From positions 34,363-98,362 of the forward strand of contig NZ_OGTP01000026.1 in assembly GCF_900258035.1 (NCBI RefSeq): a DNA stretch of 64,000 bases. Direction: 5' to 3'. Under the pieces are notes generated by a model that was not told the DNA's origin, searched no databases, and worked only from the letters and a program-made list of their open reading frames with translations. The number at the start of each line of letters is the position of its first letter. The first letter of the stretch is position 1. Source of the stretch: Caballeronia novacaledonica. Lineage in GTDB: Bacteria > Pseudomonadota > Gammaproteobacteria > Burkholderiales > Burkholderiaceae. Made by a program: the position numbers and the translations under genes. Of this stretch, positions 16,493 to 25,643 are shown piece by piece.

Positions 16493-17854
16493 TCAGGCAA
16501 CCGATGCGGCGCCCGCTTCGCCGTGATCGGCATTTAATACCGATTTGCCGTTCATCAGGCCGGCGTCGACAATCCTTATCTCGCGCTGGGCGTAGGGGAT
16601 TTCAATACCATGCTCGCAGAATAACCGCCAAACCGCGCGGTTGACATGCGACTTTACGCCGCCCGTCCCTTTCGCGGCCTCCTCGATCCAGAAACTCAGT
16701 TCCAGATTGATGCCGTCCGCGCCGAAACTCGCGAGCAGCGCGGCGGGCGCCGGGTCCTGCAGCACGCGTTCCACGCCTTGCGTCGCTTCGACGAGCAATT
16801 GCATCGCGCGCTCGACGTCGCTGCGGTAACTCACCTGCACCGCGATCCTCGCGTTGCCGCGCGTTAGAAACGACGAGTGGTTCTGCACGACATCGGTGAT
16901 GAGTTTCTCGTTCGGAATCAGCGTTTCGATGCCGTCGAGCCCGCGCACGACCGTGTAACGCGTGCGAATCTGCGTGACCGTGCCCTGATTTCCGCTGACG
17001 TTGATCATGTCGCCGAGCCGCAACGAGCGGTCCAGCAGAATGATGAAGCCCGACACGTAGTTGCTCGCGATCTTTTGCAGGCCGAAGCCGAGCCCGACGC
17101 CGAGCGCGCCGCCGAACACGCCGAGCACCGTGATATCGATGCCGACGATCGACAGGCTCACCAGAATCGCGGCGAGGATCATCAGCGCCCGGCCGACGCG
17201 CGCGAGCACCACTTTGAGATTCGCGTCGAGCGTGCGGGCGCGCATCAGGCGGTCGTCGAGCAGCGCGCCTGCCCACATCGCGACGATCAGCGTCACGCAC
17301 ACCCACAGCATGCCCGAGGCGAGCGAGAGCAGCGTCATGTGCGCATTCGCGAAATTGAAGCGCACGCTCGCCATCCAGTGCACGACGTCGTCCTGAATGC
17401 CCATGACGGTGAGCACCATCGCGATCCAGACGATCACCGTCACGAGTTTCTCGAACAGATAAAGCAGCGCGTTCGCCTCGTGCTCCGCTTCCCCGTGGCT
17501 GAACACGCGCCGCGCGACATAAAACATCGTGTAGATGACGGTGATGCCGCACAGCGGCACCAGCGACAGGCGCAGAAACGCCGTGTGGATGAACGGCGCC
17601 AGCATGACCTGCGCGATCGACACGAACACCGTGCCGAGCAACGGAAACAGCGCCTTATTGAGACTTTCCGCGCCGAAGCGCACGGCTTCGAAGCGCGACT
17701 GGCGGCGCGCGTCGAGCTTCTTGCGAAGCAGACGCGCGCACCACCAGGCCACCAGGAGCAGGCCGAGCAGAACCGCCACCTGCCAGATCACTTCCGGCTC
17801 GCCGAAATCGCGGGAAAGCCGCGCGGTGAGTTCGCTCAGGAAGTGGTTCTGCAT
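16493..17854 (-). CDS. MscS-family mechanosensitive ion channel
   Basis: 453-residue small-conductance mechanosensitive channel with several N-terminal transmembrane helices ahead of the MscS core. The pore helix is VFGGALGVGLGFGLQKIASNYVSG with the expected Gly/Ala pattern; the beta domain follows as DRSLRLGDMINVSGNQGTVTQI and LIPNEKLITDVVQNHS; the C-terminal alpha-beta part ends in FCEHGIEIPYAQREIRI. Such channels release solutes on hypo-osmotic shock. The start lies three bases behind the rsmB stop, so it is the last gene of purN-rsmB-mscS. Confidence 0.9.
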   Translation of the reverse strand: MQNHFLSELTARLSRDFGEPEVIWQVAVLLGLLLVAWWCARLLRKKLDARRQSRFEAVRFGAESLNKALFPLLGTVFVSIAQVMLAPFIHTAFLRLSLVPLCGITVIYTMFYVARRVFSHGEAEHEANALLYLFEKLVTVIVWIAMVLTVMGIQDDVVHWMASVRFNFANAHMTLLSLASGMLWVCVTLIVAMWAGALLDDRLMRARTLDANLKVVLARVGRALMILAAILVSLSIVGIDITVLGVFGGALGVGLGFGLQKIASNYVSGFIILLDRSLRLGDMINVSGNQGTVTQIRTRYTVVRGLDGIETLIPNEKLITDVVQNHSSFLTRGNARIAVQVSYRSDVERAMQLLVEATQGVERVLQDPAPAALLASFGADGINLELSFWIEEAAKGTGGVKSHVNRAVWRLFCEHGIEIPYAQREIRIVDAGLMNGKSVLNADHGEAGAASVA

Positions 17855-17857
17855 TGC

Positions 17858-19156
17858 TTACGCGGTTTCTTCAGCCGATTCCGGCGCTTTCGCTGCGTCG
17901 GGCACGCGCTCCAGCACGGCGGCGAAGAAGCCGTCCGTGCCGTGCTTGTGCGGCCAGAGCGACAGAAACTCGCCGGTGTCCAGATCGATGCGCTGCTCCG
18001 CGAGCACGTCGCGCGCGGGCACGACGCGGAAGTTCGGGTGCGCTTCGAGGAACTGCTTCACGACGCTTTCGTTTTCGGCTTCGAGCATCGAGCACGTCGC
18101 ATAGACGAGACGGCCGCCGGTTTTCACGAGGCGCGCGGCGCTCGTCAGGATGGACAGTTGTTTCGGCGTGAGTTCCGCGACGGTCGCGGGCGACTGGCGC
18201 CACTTCAGATCGGGATTGCGACGCAAGGTGCCGAGGCCGGAGCACGGCGCATCGACCAGCACGCGATCGATCTTGCCCGCGAGCCGCTTGATCTTCGCGT
18301 CGTGTTCGCTGTCGATCAGCACCGGATTCACGTTCGACAGGCCGCTGCGCGCAAGACGCGGCTTCAGCTTGGCGAGCCGGCGGTCGGACACGTCGAACGC
18401 GTAGAGACGGCCGGTCGAGCGCATCATCGCGCCGAGCGCGAGCGTCTTGCCGCCCGCGCCCGCGCAAAAGTCCACGATCATTTCGCCACGGCGCGGGGCC
18501 ATCAGCGAGCAGAGCAACTGGCTGCCTTCGTCCTGCACCTCGATCCAGCCTTCCTGGAACGGAGCGAGACGCGTCAGCGCAGGCTTCCCGTCCACGCGGA
18601 CGCCGAACGGCGCGAACGGCATTTCGCCCGCGTCGATGCCGGCCTCGGTCAGCGCCTTCAACGCGACCTCACGCGTCGCCTTGATCGGGTTCACGCGCAA
18701 ATCGAGCGGCGCGGGATAGTTCAGCGCGGCGGCGAGCTGCGCGAGCTCTTCGGGCGCGAAGCGCTTGCCCATCGCGTCGTAGATCCACTGCGGCAGGTTC
18801 GTGCGCACGCGCACCGGCAGGCTCGCCGGATCGATCTTCGAGACCTGCGCGAGCCATTTATACTCGTCCGCCGATACAAACGGCTTCAGCGCATTCAGCC
18901 CGGCGGTCTGCATCAGCCCGAGCAGCGCGAGACGGCGCGCCTGGTTGCCGCTGCCGCTCTCGGCGAGGTGAGAAAACTCCATCTTCCGGCGCAGCACGGC
19001 GAAGACGGCTTCGGCGATCACGCCACGCTCGCCGTGTCCGAGCTTCGGATGTGCGCGGAAGAAGCGGCTCGTCGCGGCGTCGGCGGGGCCGGCGAAGCGG
19101 AGTACGTCCGCGAGCAGCGTTTCGGTTTGTCCGATCAGAAATCCATGCAGCCTCAT
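17858..19156 (-). CDS. rsmB: 16S rRNA (cytosine-5) methyltransferase, RsmB family
   Basis: 432-residue SAM-dependent RNA m5C methyltransferase. The N-terminal third is a NusB-like all-helical RNA-binding domain; the Rossmann domain has the SAM motif MIVDFCAGAGGKTLALGA, the two active-site cysteines in DAPCSGLGTLRRNPDLKW and YATCSMLEAENESV, and the closing GTDGFFAAVLER. In E. coli RsmB modifies C967 of 16S rRNA. The start at 19156 (MRLHGFLIGQTETLL) overlaps the purN stop as ATGA. The N-terminal domain is less like NusB than in E. coli RsmB, so another rRNA m5C target is possible. Confidence 0.85.
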   Translation of the reverse strand: MRLHGFLIGQTETLLADVLRFAGPADAATSRFFRAHPKLGHGERGVIAEAVFAVLRRKMEFSHLAESGSGNQARRLALLGLMQTAGLNALKPFVSADEYKWLAQVSKIDPASLPVRVRTNLPQWIYDAMGKRFAPEELAQLAAALNYPAPLDLRVNPIKATREVALKALTEAGIDAGEMPFAPFGVRVDGKPALTRLAPFQEGWIEVQDEGSQLLCSLMAPRRGEMIVDFCAGAGGKTLALGAMMRSTGRLYAFDVSDRRLAKLKPRLARSGLSNVNPVLIDSEHDAKIKRLAGKIDRVLVDAPCSGLGTLRRNPDLKWRQSPATVAELTPKQLSILTSAARLVKTGGRLVYATCSMLEAENESVVKQFLEAHPNFRVVPARDVLAEQRIDLDTGEFLSLWPHKHGTDGFFAAVLERVPDAAKAPESAEETA

Positions 19157-19803
19157 GCGCCCTCCCCGGCAATGTCGGCAAAGAGCCATTGCGGCTCAGA
19201 CGGCGTGAGCGCGACGCGCTCCCCTTCGATTGAAAGACGCCCTTCGATAAACCAGCGCACCGCGCGCGGATAGATGTCGTGCTCGACCTTCAGCACGCGC
19301 GTGGCGAGCGCCGCGGCATCGTCGCCAGCGACGACCGGCACCGCGGCCTGCGCGACGATCGGCCCGTGATCGAGCGTCGGCGTCACGAAATGCACGCTCG
19401 CGCCGTGCACGCGCACGCCGGCGTCGAGCGCCTGCTGATGCGTGCGCAGGCCCGGAAAACACGGCAGCAGCGACGGATGAACGTTGAGCATGCGCCCCGC
19501 GTATTTCGCGACGAAGGCGTCCGTCAGCACGCGCATGAAGCCCGCCAGCACGACGAGATCCGGCTCGAAGCGATCGATTTCCTGCGCGAGCGCGGCATCG
19601 AACGAGTCGCGCTGATCGAACTGGCGATGATCCACCACTTTGGTTTCGATGCCGTTCGCGGCCGCGAAGCCTAACCCGGCGGCGTCGGGCCGGTTGGAAA
19701 TGACCGCGCGGATGCGGGCCGGCCAGCCTTCGCGCGCACACGCACGCACGATGGCCTCCATGTTGCTCCCGCGTCCGGAGATCAGAATAACGATTTTTTT
19801 CAT
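19153..19803 (-). CDS. purN: phosphoribosylglycinamide formyltransferase (GAR transformylase)
   Basis: 216-residue folate-dependent formyltransferase of purine synthesis (10-formyl-THF dependent). Motifs: VILISGRGSNMEAIVRAC at the N-terminus, ISNRPDAAGLGFAA, the catalytic stretch VLAGFMRVLTDAFVAKYAGRMLNVHPSLLPCFPG with the Asn-His pair, and GASVHFVTPTLDHGPIVAQAAVPV with the catalytic Asp. It is first in the purN-rsmB-mscS unit and divergent from ribF with a 150-base gap. Confidence 0.95.
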   Translation of the reverse strand: MKKIVILISGRGSNMEAIVRACAREGWPARIRAVISNRPDAAGLGFAAANGIETKVVDHRQFDQRDSFDAALAQEIDRFEPDLVVLAGFMRVLTDAFVAKYAGRMLNVHPSLLPCFPGLRTHQQALDAGVRVHGASVHFVTPTLDHGPIVAQAAVPVVAGDDAAALATRVLKVEHDIYPRAVRWFIEGRLSIEGERVALTPSEPQWLFADIAGEGA

Positions 19804-19902
19804 CCGCGGATTTTATCATTCGAAGGGGGCGAAAATCGTGCCAAACTGGGGCGCTCGGGTGCCGGGCCGGGCCGCGCACGCCCCTCCTCCCGTGCGAGCG
19901 TT

Positions 19903-19908
19903 TATAAT
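19903..19908 (+). promoter_or_regulatory. candidate -10 box for ribF
   Basis: A perfect TATAAT lies 46 bases ahead of the ribF GTG in the GC-rich divergent gap. No good -35 box is seen at the proper spacing, so this is a weak call. Confidence 0.4.
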
Positions 19909-19953
19909 CTAACGCTTTGCGGCATCAGCCCCTCCCACCGACCATCGCCTATC

Positions 19954-20949
19954 GTGAGAGTCTTTCGCGGCCTCCCCAATGCCGAAAGCCGGGCGCCCTG
20001 CGCACTGACCATCGGCAATTTCGACGGTGTCCATCGCGGTCACCAGGCGCTGCTCGCGCACGTGCGGGCCGCCGCCGACGCGCGTGGCCTGCCGGTCTGC
20101 GTGATGACCTTCGAGCCGCATCCGCGCGAGTTCTTCAATCCGGCGGGCGCGCCGCCGCGCATCGCAATGCTGCGCGACAAGCTCGAAGCGCTGCGCACCA
20201 ACGGCGTCGATCGCGTGGTGGTCGAGCATTTCAACAAGACGTTCGCGGGACAGTCGCCCGATACCTTCGTGAAGAATGTCATCGTCGATGGCCTGCACGC
20301 GCGCTGGGTGATGGTCGGCGACGACTTCTGCTACGGCGCAAAACGCGCGGGCAATTTCGAATCCCTGAAAGCCGCCGGCGAAAAATACGGCTTCGAAGTC
20401 GAGCAAATGGCCACCGTCGCGCATCCGAACGGCGCGCGCATTTCGTCTTCGTCGGTGCGGGCGTCGCTCGTCGCGGGCGATCTCGACGCGGCGCAAGTCG
20501 CGCTCGGGCGGCCGTACATCATCAGCGGGCACGTCGTGCACGGCGCGAAGCTCGGCCGCGATCTCGGCTTTCCCACGCTGAATCTGCCGATCGCGCACAA
20601 ACGGCCGGCGCTCGCGGGCATTTTCGTCGTGCGCGTTCACGGTCTCGCCAATGAGCCTTTGCCCGCGGTCGCGAGCCTCGGCCTGCGTCCGACCGTCGAC
20701 GATTCCGGCCGCGTGCTGCTGGAAGTCTTCGTGCTCGACTGGCACGGCGACGCGTACGGCAAGCTCGTGCGCGTCGAATTCCTGAAGAAGCTGCGCGACG
20801 AGGAGAAGTACGTCGACCTCGAAACGCTGTCCGCGGCGATCGCGAAAGATGTCGACAACGCCCGCGCGTATTTCGGCCTTCCGCCCGCGAGCAACGCCGG
20901 CAGCCGCGCCACGGGCTTCGCCATTTCGGCGACCGACCGAATTAGGTGA
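19954..20949 (+). CDS. ribF: bifunctional riboflavin kinase / FAD synthetase
   Basis: 331-residue enzyme making FMN and FAD. The N-terminal FMN adenylyltransferase domain has ALTIGNFDGVHRGHQALL (HxGH nucleotidyltransferase motif), VMTFEPHPREFF and SSSSVRASLVAGDLDAA; the C-terminal flavokinase domain has GHVVHGAKLGRDLGFPTLNL, corresponding to the GxxxPT region, and VASLGLRPTVDDSGRVLLEVFVLDW. The start is a GTG. It leads a plus-strand run that continues with ileS and lspA, the usual proteobacterial order. Confidence 0.94.
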   Translation: MRVFRGLPNAESRAPCALTIGNFDGVHRGHQALLAHVRAAADARGLPVCVMTFEPHPREFFNPAGAPPRIAMLRDKLEALRTNGVDRVVVEHFNKTFAGQSPDTFVKNVIVDGLHARWVMVGDDFCYGAKRAGNFESLKAAGEKYGFEVEQMATVAHPNGARISSSSVRASLVAGDLDAAQVALGRPYIISGHVVHGAKLGRDLGFPTLNLPIAHKRPALAGIFVVRVHGLANEPLPAVASLGLRPTVDDSGRVLLEVFVLDWHGDAYGKLVRVEFLKKLRDEEKYVDLETLSAAIAKDVDNARAYFGLPPASNAGSRATGFAISATDRIR

Positions 20950-21041
20950 GCGCGCGGTGCGTTCTGCGCCGCCCGCTGCCCCGCCATCGACGTATCGCGC
21001 GCTGAATCAAGCGCCGTCTCACCGAATTCACCGAGTCATTC

Positions 21042-23873
21042 ATGAGCGACAAGAAAGAGAAAGCCTCTTCGAAATATCCCGTCAACCTGCTCGACACGCC
21101 CTTCCCGATGCGCGGCGACTTGCCCAAGCGTGAGCCCGCATGGGTCAAGGAATGGCAGGACAACAAGATCTACGAGAAGATCCGCGCCGCCTCGAAGGGC
21201 CGCAAGAAGTTCATCCTGCACGACGGCCCGCCGTACGCGAACGGCGACATCCACCTGGGCCACGCGGTCAACAAGATCCTGAAGGACATGATCGTCAAGG
21301 CGCGCAATCTCGCGGGCTTCGACGCGGTCTACGTGCCGGGCTGGGATTGTCACGGCATGCCGATCGAAATCCAGATCGAAAAGCAGTTCGGCAAGTCGCT
21401 GCCCGCCGCCGAAGTGATGCAAAAGGCGCGCGCCTACGCGGGCGAGCAGATCGAGAAGCAGAAGGTCGGCTTCCGGCGTCTGGGCGTGCTCGGCGACTGG
21501 GACAATCCGTACAAGACGATGAACTTCGCCAACGAGGCGGGCGAAATCCGCGCGCTCGGCAAGATCATGGAAAAGGGCTACGTGTTCCGTGGCCTCAAGC
21601 CTGTGAACTGGTGCTTCGACTGCGGCTCCGCGCTCGCCGAGGCGGAAGTCGAATACAAGGACAAGACCGATCCGACGATCGACGTCCTGTTCGCCTTTGC
21701 CGAGCCGGAAAAGACCGCGCAGGCGTTCGGCTTGAACGCGCTGCCGAAGCAGGAAGGCGGCATCGTCATCTGGACGACGACGCCCTGGACCATTCCCGCC
21801 AACCAGGCGCTGAACGTGCATCCGGAGATCGTCTACGCGCTCGTCGATACGCCGCGCGGACTGCTGATTCTTGCTGAAGAGCGTGTCGAGTCGTGCATGC
21901 AGACGTACGGGCTCACCGGCGAAGTGATCGCGACCGCGCCCGGCGAGAAGCTCACGAACCTGCGCTTCCATCATCCGCTCGCGGCCGCGCATCCGGGCTA
22001 CAAGCGCACGGCGCCCATCTATCTCGGCGACTACGTGACGACCGAAAGCGGCACGGGCATCGTGCACTCGTCGCCGGCGTATGGCGTGGAAGACTTCGTG
22101 TCGTGCAAGGCGCACGGCATGGCGGATTCCGACATCATCAATCCGGTGATGGGCGACGGCCATTACATCGAATCGCTGCCGCTCTTCGGCGGGCTGTCGA
22201 TCTGGAAGGCGAATCCGCAGATCATCGAAGCGCTCGATGCCGCCGGTTCGCTCCTGAAGAGCGAGAAGTACACGCACAGCTACATGCACTGCTGGCGCCA
22301 CAAGTCGGCGATCATCTATCGCGCGACCTCGCAATGGTTCGCCGGCATGGATGTCACGCCGAAGGACGGCGGCCGCACGCTGCGCGAAACCGCGCTCGAA
22401 GGCGTCGAGAACACGGCGTTCTATCCGTCGTGGGGCAAGCAGCGTCTGTACAGCATGATCGCGAATCGCCCGGACTGGACGCTCTCGCGCCAGCGCCAAT
22501 GGGGCGTGCCGATGGCGTTCTTCGTCCACAAGGAAACCGGCGAGCTGCATCCGCGCACGCTGGAATTGCTTGAGGAAGTGGCGAAGCGCGTGGAGGAAGG
22601 CGGCATCGAAATGTGGCAGAAGCTCGATCCGCGCGAACTGATCGGCGACGACGCCAACATGTACGAAAAGAACCGCGACACGCTCGACGTGTGGTTCGAC
22701 TCCGGCACGACGCACTGGCACGTGCTGCGCGGCTCGCACAAGGATTCGCTGCAATTCCCGGCGGATCTGTATCTCGAAGGCTCGGATCAGCATCGCGGCT
22801 GGTTCCATTCGTCGCTGCTCACGGCGTCGATGCTCGACGGCCGTCCGCCCTACGACGCGCTGCTCACGCACGGCTTCACCGTCGACGGCGAAGGCCGCAA
22901 GATGTCGAAGTCGCTCGGCAACGGCATCGATCCGCATGAGGTGTCCAATCGCCTCGGCGCGGAAATCATCCGTTTGTGGATCGCGTCGACGGATTATTCG
23001 GGCGAGCTCGCGATCTCTGAAGAAATTCTGAAGCGCGTGACGGAAACGTATCGCCGGATCCGCAACACGCTGCGCTTCCTGCTCGCGAACCTTTCGGACT
23101 TCGACTTCGAGAAGAACGCGCTGCCGGTTTCCGAATGGCTCGAAATCGATCGCTACGCCGTCGCGCTCACGCACAATCTTCAGGACGACGCGCTCTCGCA
23201 CTACGAGAAGTACGAGTTCCATCCGGTCGTCGCGAAGATCGCGACGTTCTGCTCGGAAGATCTCGGCGGCTTCTATCTCGACGTGCTGAAAGACCGTCTC
23301 TACACGACGAAGGCCGATTCCCGCGAGCGCCGCAGCGCGCAGACGGCGCTGTACCACATCGCGCATGGCCTGCTGCGTCTGGTCGCGCCGTATCTGTCGT
23401 TCACGGCGGAAGAAGCGTACAAGGTGCTCAAACCCGGTCAGGAAACGATCTTCACCGAGGTTTATGCTCAGTATCCGGAGATCGCGAACTCGGGCGAACT
23501 GCTCGACAAGTGGACGCTCATCCGCAGCGCGCGCAGCGACGTGACGAAGGCGCTGGAAGAAGCGCGCACGGCGAATCAGATCGGTTCGTCGCTGCAAGCC
23601 GAAGTGCTGGTCCGCGCGAGCGGCGCGCGTTACGACGCACTCGCAAGCCTCGGCGATGCACTGCGTTTCGTGCTCATCACGTCATCGGCGCAAGTGGAAA
23701 AAGTGGCGGGCGAAGCGGAAGAAGGCGTCGATGTCGCCGCGTCGAGCTACATGAAGTGCGAACGCTGCTGGCACTACTGCGCGGACGTCGGCTCGCACGC
23801 GGATCATCCGGGTCTGTGCGGCCGCTGCTTCTCCAATCTCTTCGGCGCCGGCGAAACGCGAGGCGCAGCATAA
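21042..23873 (+). CDS. ileS: isoleucyl-tRNA synthetase
   Basis: 943-residue class-I synthetase. HIGH motif is HLGH at residues 71-74 in PYANGDIHLGHAVNKILKD, the editing (CP1) domain includes VIWTTTPWTIPANQALNVHP and GTGIVHSSPAYGVEDF, KMSKS is in GRKMSKSLGNGIDPHEV, and the C-terminal zinc finger is CERCWHYC-CGRC. This bacterial layout is the type normally sensitive to mupirocin. The stop overlaps the lspA start as TAATG. Confidence 0.97.
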   Translation: MSDKKEKASSKYPVNLLDTPFPMRGDLPKREPAWVKEWQDNKIYEKIRAASKGRKKFILHDGPPYANGDIHLGHAVNKILKDMIVKARNLAGFDAVYVPGWDCHGMPIEIQIEKQFGKSLPAAEVMQKARAYAGEQIEKQKVGFRRLGVLGDWDNPYKTMNFANEAGEIRALGKIMEKGYVFRGLKPVNWCFDCGSALAEAEVEYKDKTDPTIDVLFAFAEPEKTAQAFGLNALPKQEGGIVIWTTTPWTIPANQALNVHPEIVYALVDTPRGLLILAEERVESCMQTYGLTGEVIATAPGEKLTNLRFHHPLAAAHPGYKRTAPIYLGDYVTTESGTGIVHSSPAYGVEDFVSCKAHGMADSDIINPVMGDGHYIESLPLFGGLSIWKANPQIIEALDAAGSLLKSEKYTHSYMHCWRHKSAIIYRATSQWFAGMDVTPKDGGRTLRETALEGVENTAFYPSWGKQRLYSMIANRPDWTLSRQRQWGVPMAFFVHKETGELHPRTLELLEEVAKRVEEGGIEMWQKLDPRELIGDDANMYEKNRDTLDVWFDSGTTHWHVLRGSHKDSLQFPADLYLEGSDQHRGWFHSSLLTASMLDGRPPYDALLTHGFTVDGEGRKMSKSLGNGIDPHEVSNRLGAEIIRLWIASTDYSGELAISEEILKRVTETYRRIRNTLRFLLANLSDFDFEKNALPVSEWLEIDRYAVALTHNLQDDALSHYEKYEFHPVVAKIATFCSEDLGGFYLDVLKDRLYTTKADSRERRSAQTALYHIAHGLLRLVAPYLSFTAEEAYKVLKPGQETIFTEVYAQYPEIANSGELLDKWTLIRSARSDVTKALEEARTANQIGSSLQAEVLVRASGARYDALASLGDALRFVLITSSAQVEKVAGEAEEGVDVAASSYMKCERCWHYCADVGSHADHPGLCGRCFSNLFGAGETRGAA

Positions 23874-24379
23874 TGGCTCGAACGATGGCGAAACAAACCT
23901 CCAGCAGTGGATCGCTTGCGCCGTGGCTCGGCGTCGCGCTGATCGTGATCCTGTTCGACCAGTTGACGAAGATCGCCGTGCAGCGCGTGTTCGCGTATGG
24001 CGATCCGCATGCGCTCACGCCTTTCTTCAACCTGCTGCTCGTCTACAACCGCGGCGCGGCGTTCAGCTTCCTCGCGATGGCCGGCGGCTGGCAGCGCTGG
24101 GCGTTCACGGCGCTGGGCGTCGTGGCGGCCGTCGTGATCTGCTATCTGCTCAAGCGCCATTCGGGGCAGCGGCTCTTCTGCACGGCGCTCGCGCTCATCA
24201 TGGGCGGCGCGATCGGCAACGTGATCGACCGGATCGCGTACGGCCATGTCATCGACTTTCTGGACTTTCACGTGAAGGCGTGGCACTGGCCGGCGTTCAA
24301 TCTCGCCGACAGCGCGATCACCATCGGTGCAGTGCTGCTCGTGTTCGACGAATTGCGGCGCGTGCGCGGTTCGAAGTGA
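23873..24379 (+). CDS. lspA: lipoprotein signal peptidase (signal peptidase II)
   Basis: 168-residue inner-membrane aspartyl protease that cuts prolipoproteins before the lipidated cysteine. Four hydrophobic helices are evident; the catalytic aspartates are in GNVIDRIAYGHVIDFLDFH and FNLADSAITIGAVLL; VYNRGAAFSFL is the other family signature. The start ATG overlaps the ileS stop. A second ATG four codons on is also possible. It would process lipoproteins such as the two predicted in this window. Confidence 0.95.
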   Translation: MARTMAKQTSSSGSLAPWLGVALIVILFDQLTKIAVQRVFAYGDPHALTPFFNLLLVYNRGAAFSFLAMAGGWQRWAFTALGVVAAVVICYLLKRHSGQRLFCTALALIMGGAIGNVIDRIAYGHVIDFLDFHVKAWHWPAFNLADSAITIGAVLLVFDELRRVRGSK

Positions 24380-24389
24380 TGTTTCCAGT

Positions 24390-24422
24390 GCGGCTCCCTT
24401 CACGGAGCCGCGCTTTCTTTGC
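24390..24422 (+). terminator. hairpin between lspA and coaBC
   Basis: GCGGCTCC and GGAGCCGC form a perfect 8-bp stem with a 6-base loop, followed by GCTTTCTTTG, an interrupted T tract. It may be a partial terminator, lowering flow from ileS-lspA into coaBC. Confidence 0.55.
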
Positions 24423-24434
24423 GACGGAGGCAAG

Positions 24435-25643
24435 TTGGAACTCGCGGGCAAACATCTCGTTTTAGGGCTGACCGGCGGCATCGCCTGCTACAAGATCGCG
24501 GAACTCACGCGTTTGCTCATCAAGGCGGGCGCGACCGTGCAGATCGTGATGACCGAAGCGGCCACGCAGTTCATCACGCCCGTCACCATGCAGGCGCTGT
24601 CGGGCCGTCCCGTCTACACGTCTCAGTGGGATGCGCGCATGCCGAACAACATGCCGCACATCGATCTTTCGCGCGAAGCGGACGCCATCGTCATCGCGCC
24701 CGCCTCCACCGACTTCATCGCCAAACTCGCGCACGGCATGTGCGACGATCTGCTTTCGACGCTGTGCATCGCGCGCGATTGTCCGCTGCTCGTGGTTCCG
24801 GCCATGAATCGGCAGATGTGGCAGAACCCGGCGACGCAGCGCAACGTCGCGCAGCTTCGCGCGGACGGCGTCGAAGTGCTCGGACCGGATTCGGGTTCGC
24901 AGGCGTGCGGCGAAGTCGGCGACGGCCGCATGATCGAGCCGGAAGCCGCGTTCGAAGCCATTTGCGCCTTCTTTCAGCCGAAGATCCTGCGCGGCCGGCG
25001 CGTGCTCATCACGGCAGGGCCGACGTTCGAGCCGCTCGATCCGGTGCGCGGCATCACCAATCGCTCGTCGGGCAAGATGGGCTTCGCGCTCGCGCGCGCG
25101 GCGGCGCAGGCGGGCGCGGACGTGCATCTCGTCGCCGGTCCCGTGTCGCTGCCGACGCCGTGGGGCGTGTATCGCGAGGACGTGCAGACCGCGCAGCAAA
25201 TGCACGACGCCGTCATGGCCGCGACGCCCGACGCGGACATTTTCATCGCGGTGGCGGCGGTGGCGGACTGGCGCGTGGATCACGTCAGCGAGCAGAAGAT
25301 CAAGAAGTCCGGCGATGCATTGCCGACATTCAACTTCGTCGAGAATCCCGACATTCTCGCGACGGTGGCGAAGCTGCCGAATCCGCCCTACTGCGTCGGT
25401 TTCGCGGCAGAAAGCGGCGATCTCGACGTGCACGGCGCGGAGAAACGCAAGCGCAAAGGCGTGCCGCTGCTGATCGGCAATATCGGGCAACTCACCTTCG
25501 GCCTCGACGACAACGAAGTCGTTCTCTTCGAAGAAAGCGGAGCGACGCCGCTGCCGCGCGCCGGAAAGCAGGAACTCGCGCGCACGCTGATCGCGGAAAT
25601 CGCCAAGCGTGCGCCGCGCAATGGCGGTTCGCTGCTGTCATGA
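24435..25643 (+). CDS. coaBC: bifunctional phosphopantothenoylcysteine decarboxylase / phosphopantothenate-cysteine ligase
   Basis: 402-residue two-step enzyme of coenzyme A synthesis. The N-terminal flavin-dependent CoaC half has LGLTGGIACYKIAELTRLL, PASTDFIAKLAHGMCDDLL, VPAMNRQMWQNPATQRN and the catalytic cysteine in SGSQACGEVGDGRM; the C-terminal CoaB half has LITAGPTFEPLDPVRGITN, SSGKMGFALARAA and IFIAVAAVADWR with the lysine-rich EQKIKKS. The start is a TTG at 24435, placed four bases after a perfect GGAGG. The stop overlaps the next gene as ATGA. Confidence 0.95.
   Translation: MELAGKHLVLGLTGGIACYKIAELTRLLIKAGATVQIVMTEAATQFITPVTMQALSGRPVYTSQWDARMPNNMPHIDLSREADAIVIAPASTDFIAKLAHGMCDDLLSTLCIARDCPLLVVPAMNRQMWQNPATQRNVAQLRADGVEVLGPDSGSQACGEVGDGRMIEPEAAFEAICAFFQPKILRGRRVLITAGPTFEPLDPVRGITNRSSGKMGFALARAAAQAGADVHLVAGPVSLPTPWGVYREDVQTAQQMHDAVMAATPDADIFIAVAAVADWRVDHVSEQKIKKSGDALPTFNFVENPDILATVAKLPNPPYCVGFAAESGDLDVHGAEKRKRKGVPLLIGNIGQLTFGLDDNEVVLFEESGATPLPRAGKQELARTLIAEIAKRAPRNGGSLLS

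Noticed and set aside
16877..19273. 798-codon plus-strand frame opposite mscS and rsmB
   Set aside because: Composition is that of an antisense shadow; the minus-strand genes carry pore and catalytic motifs.
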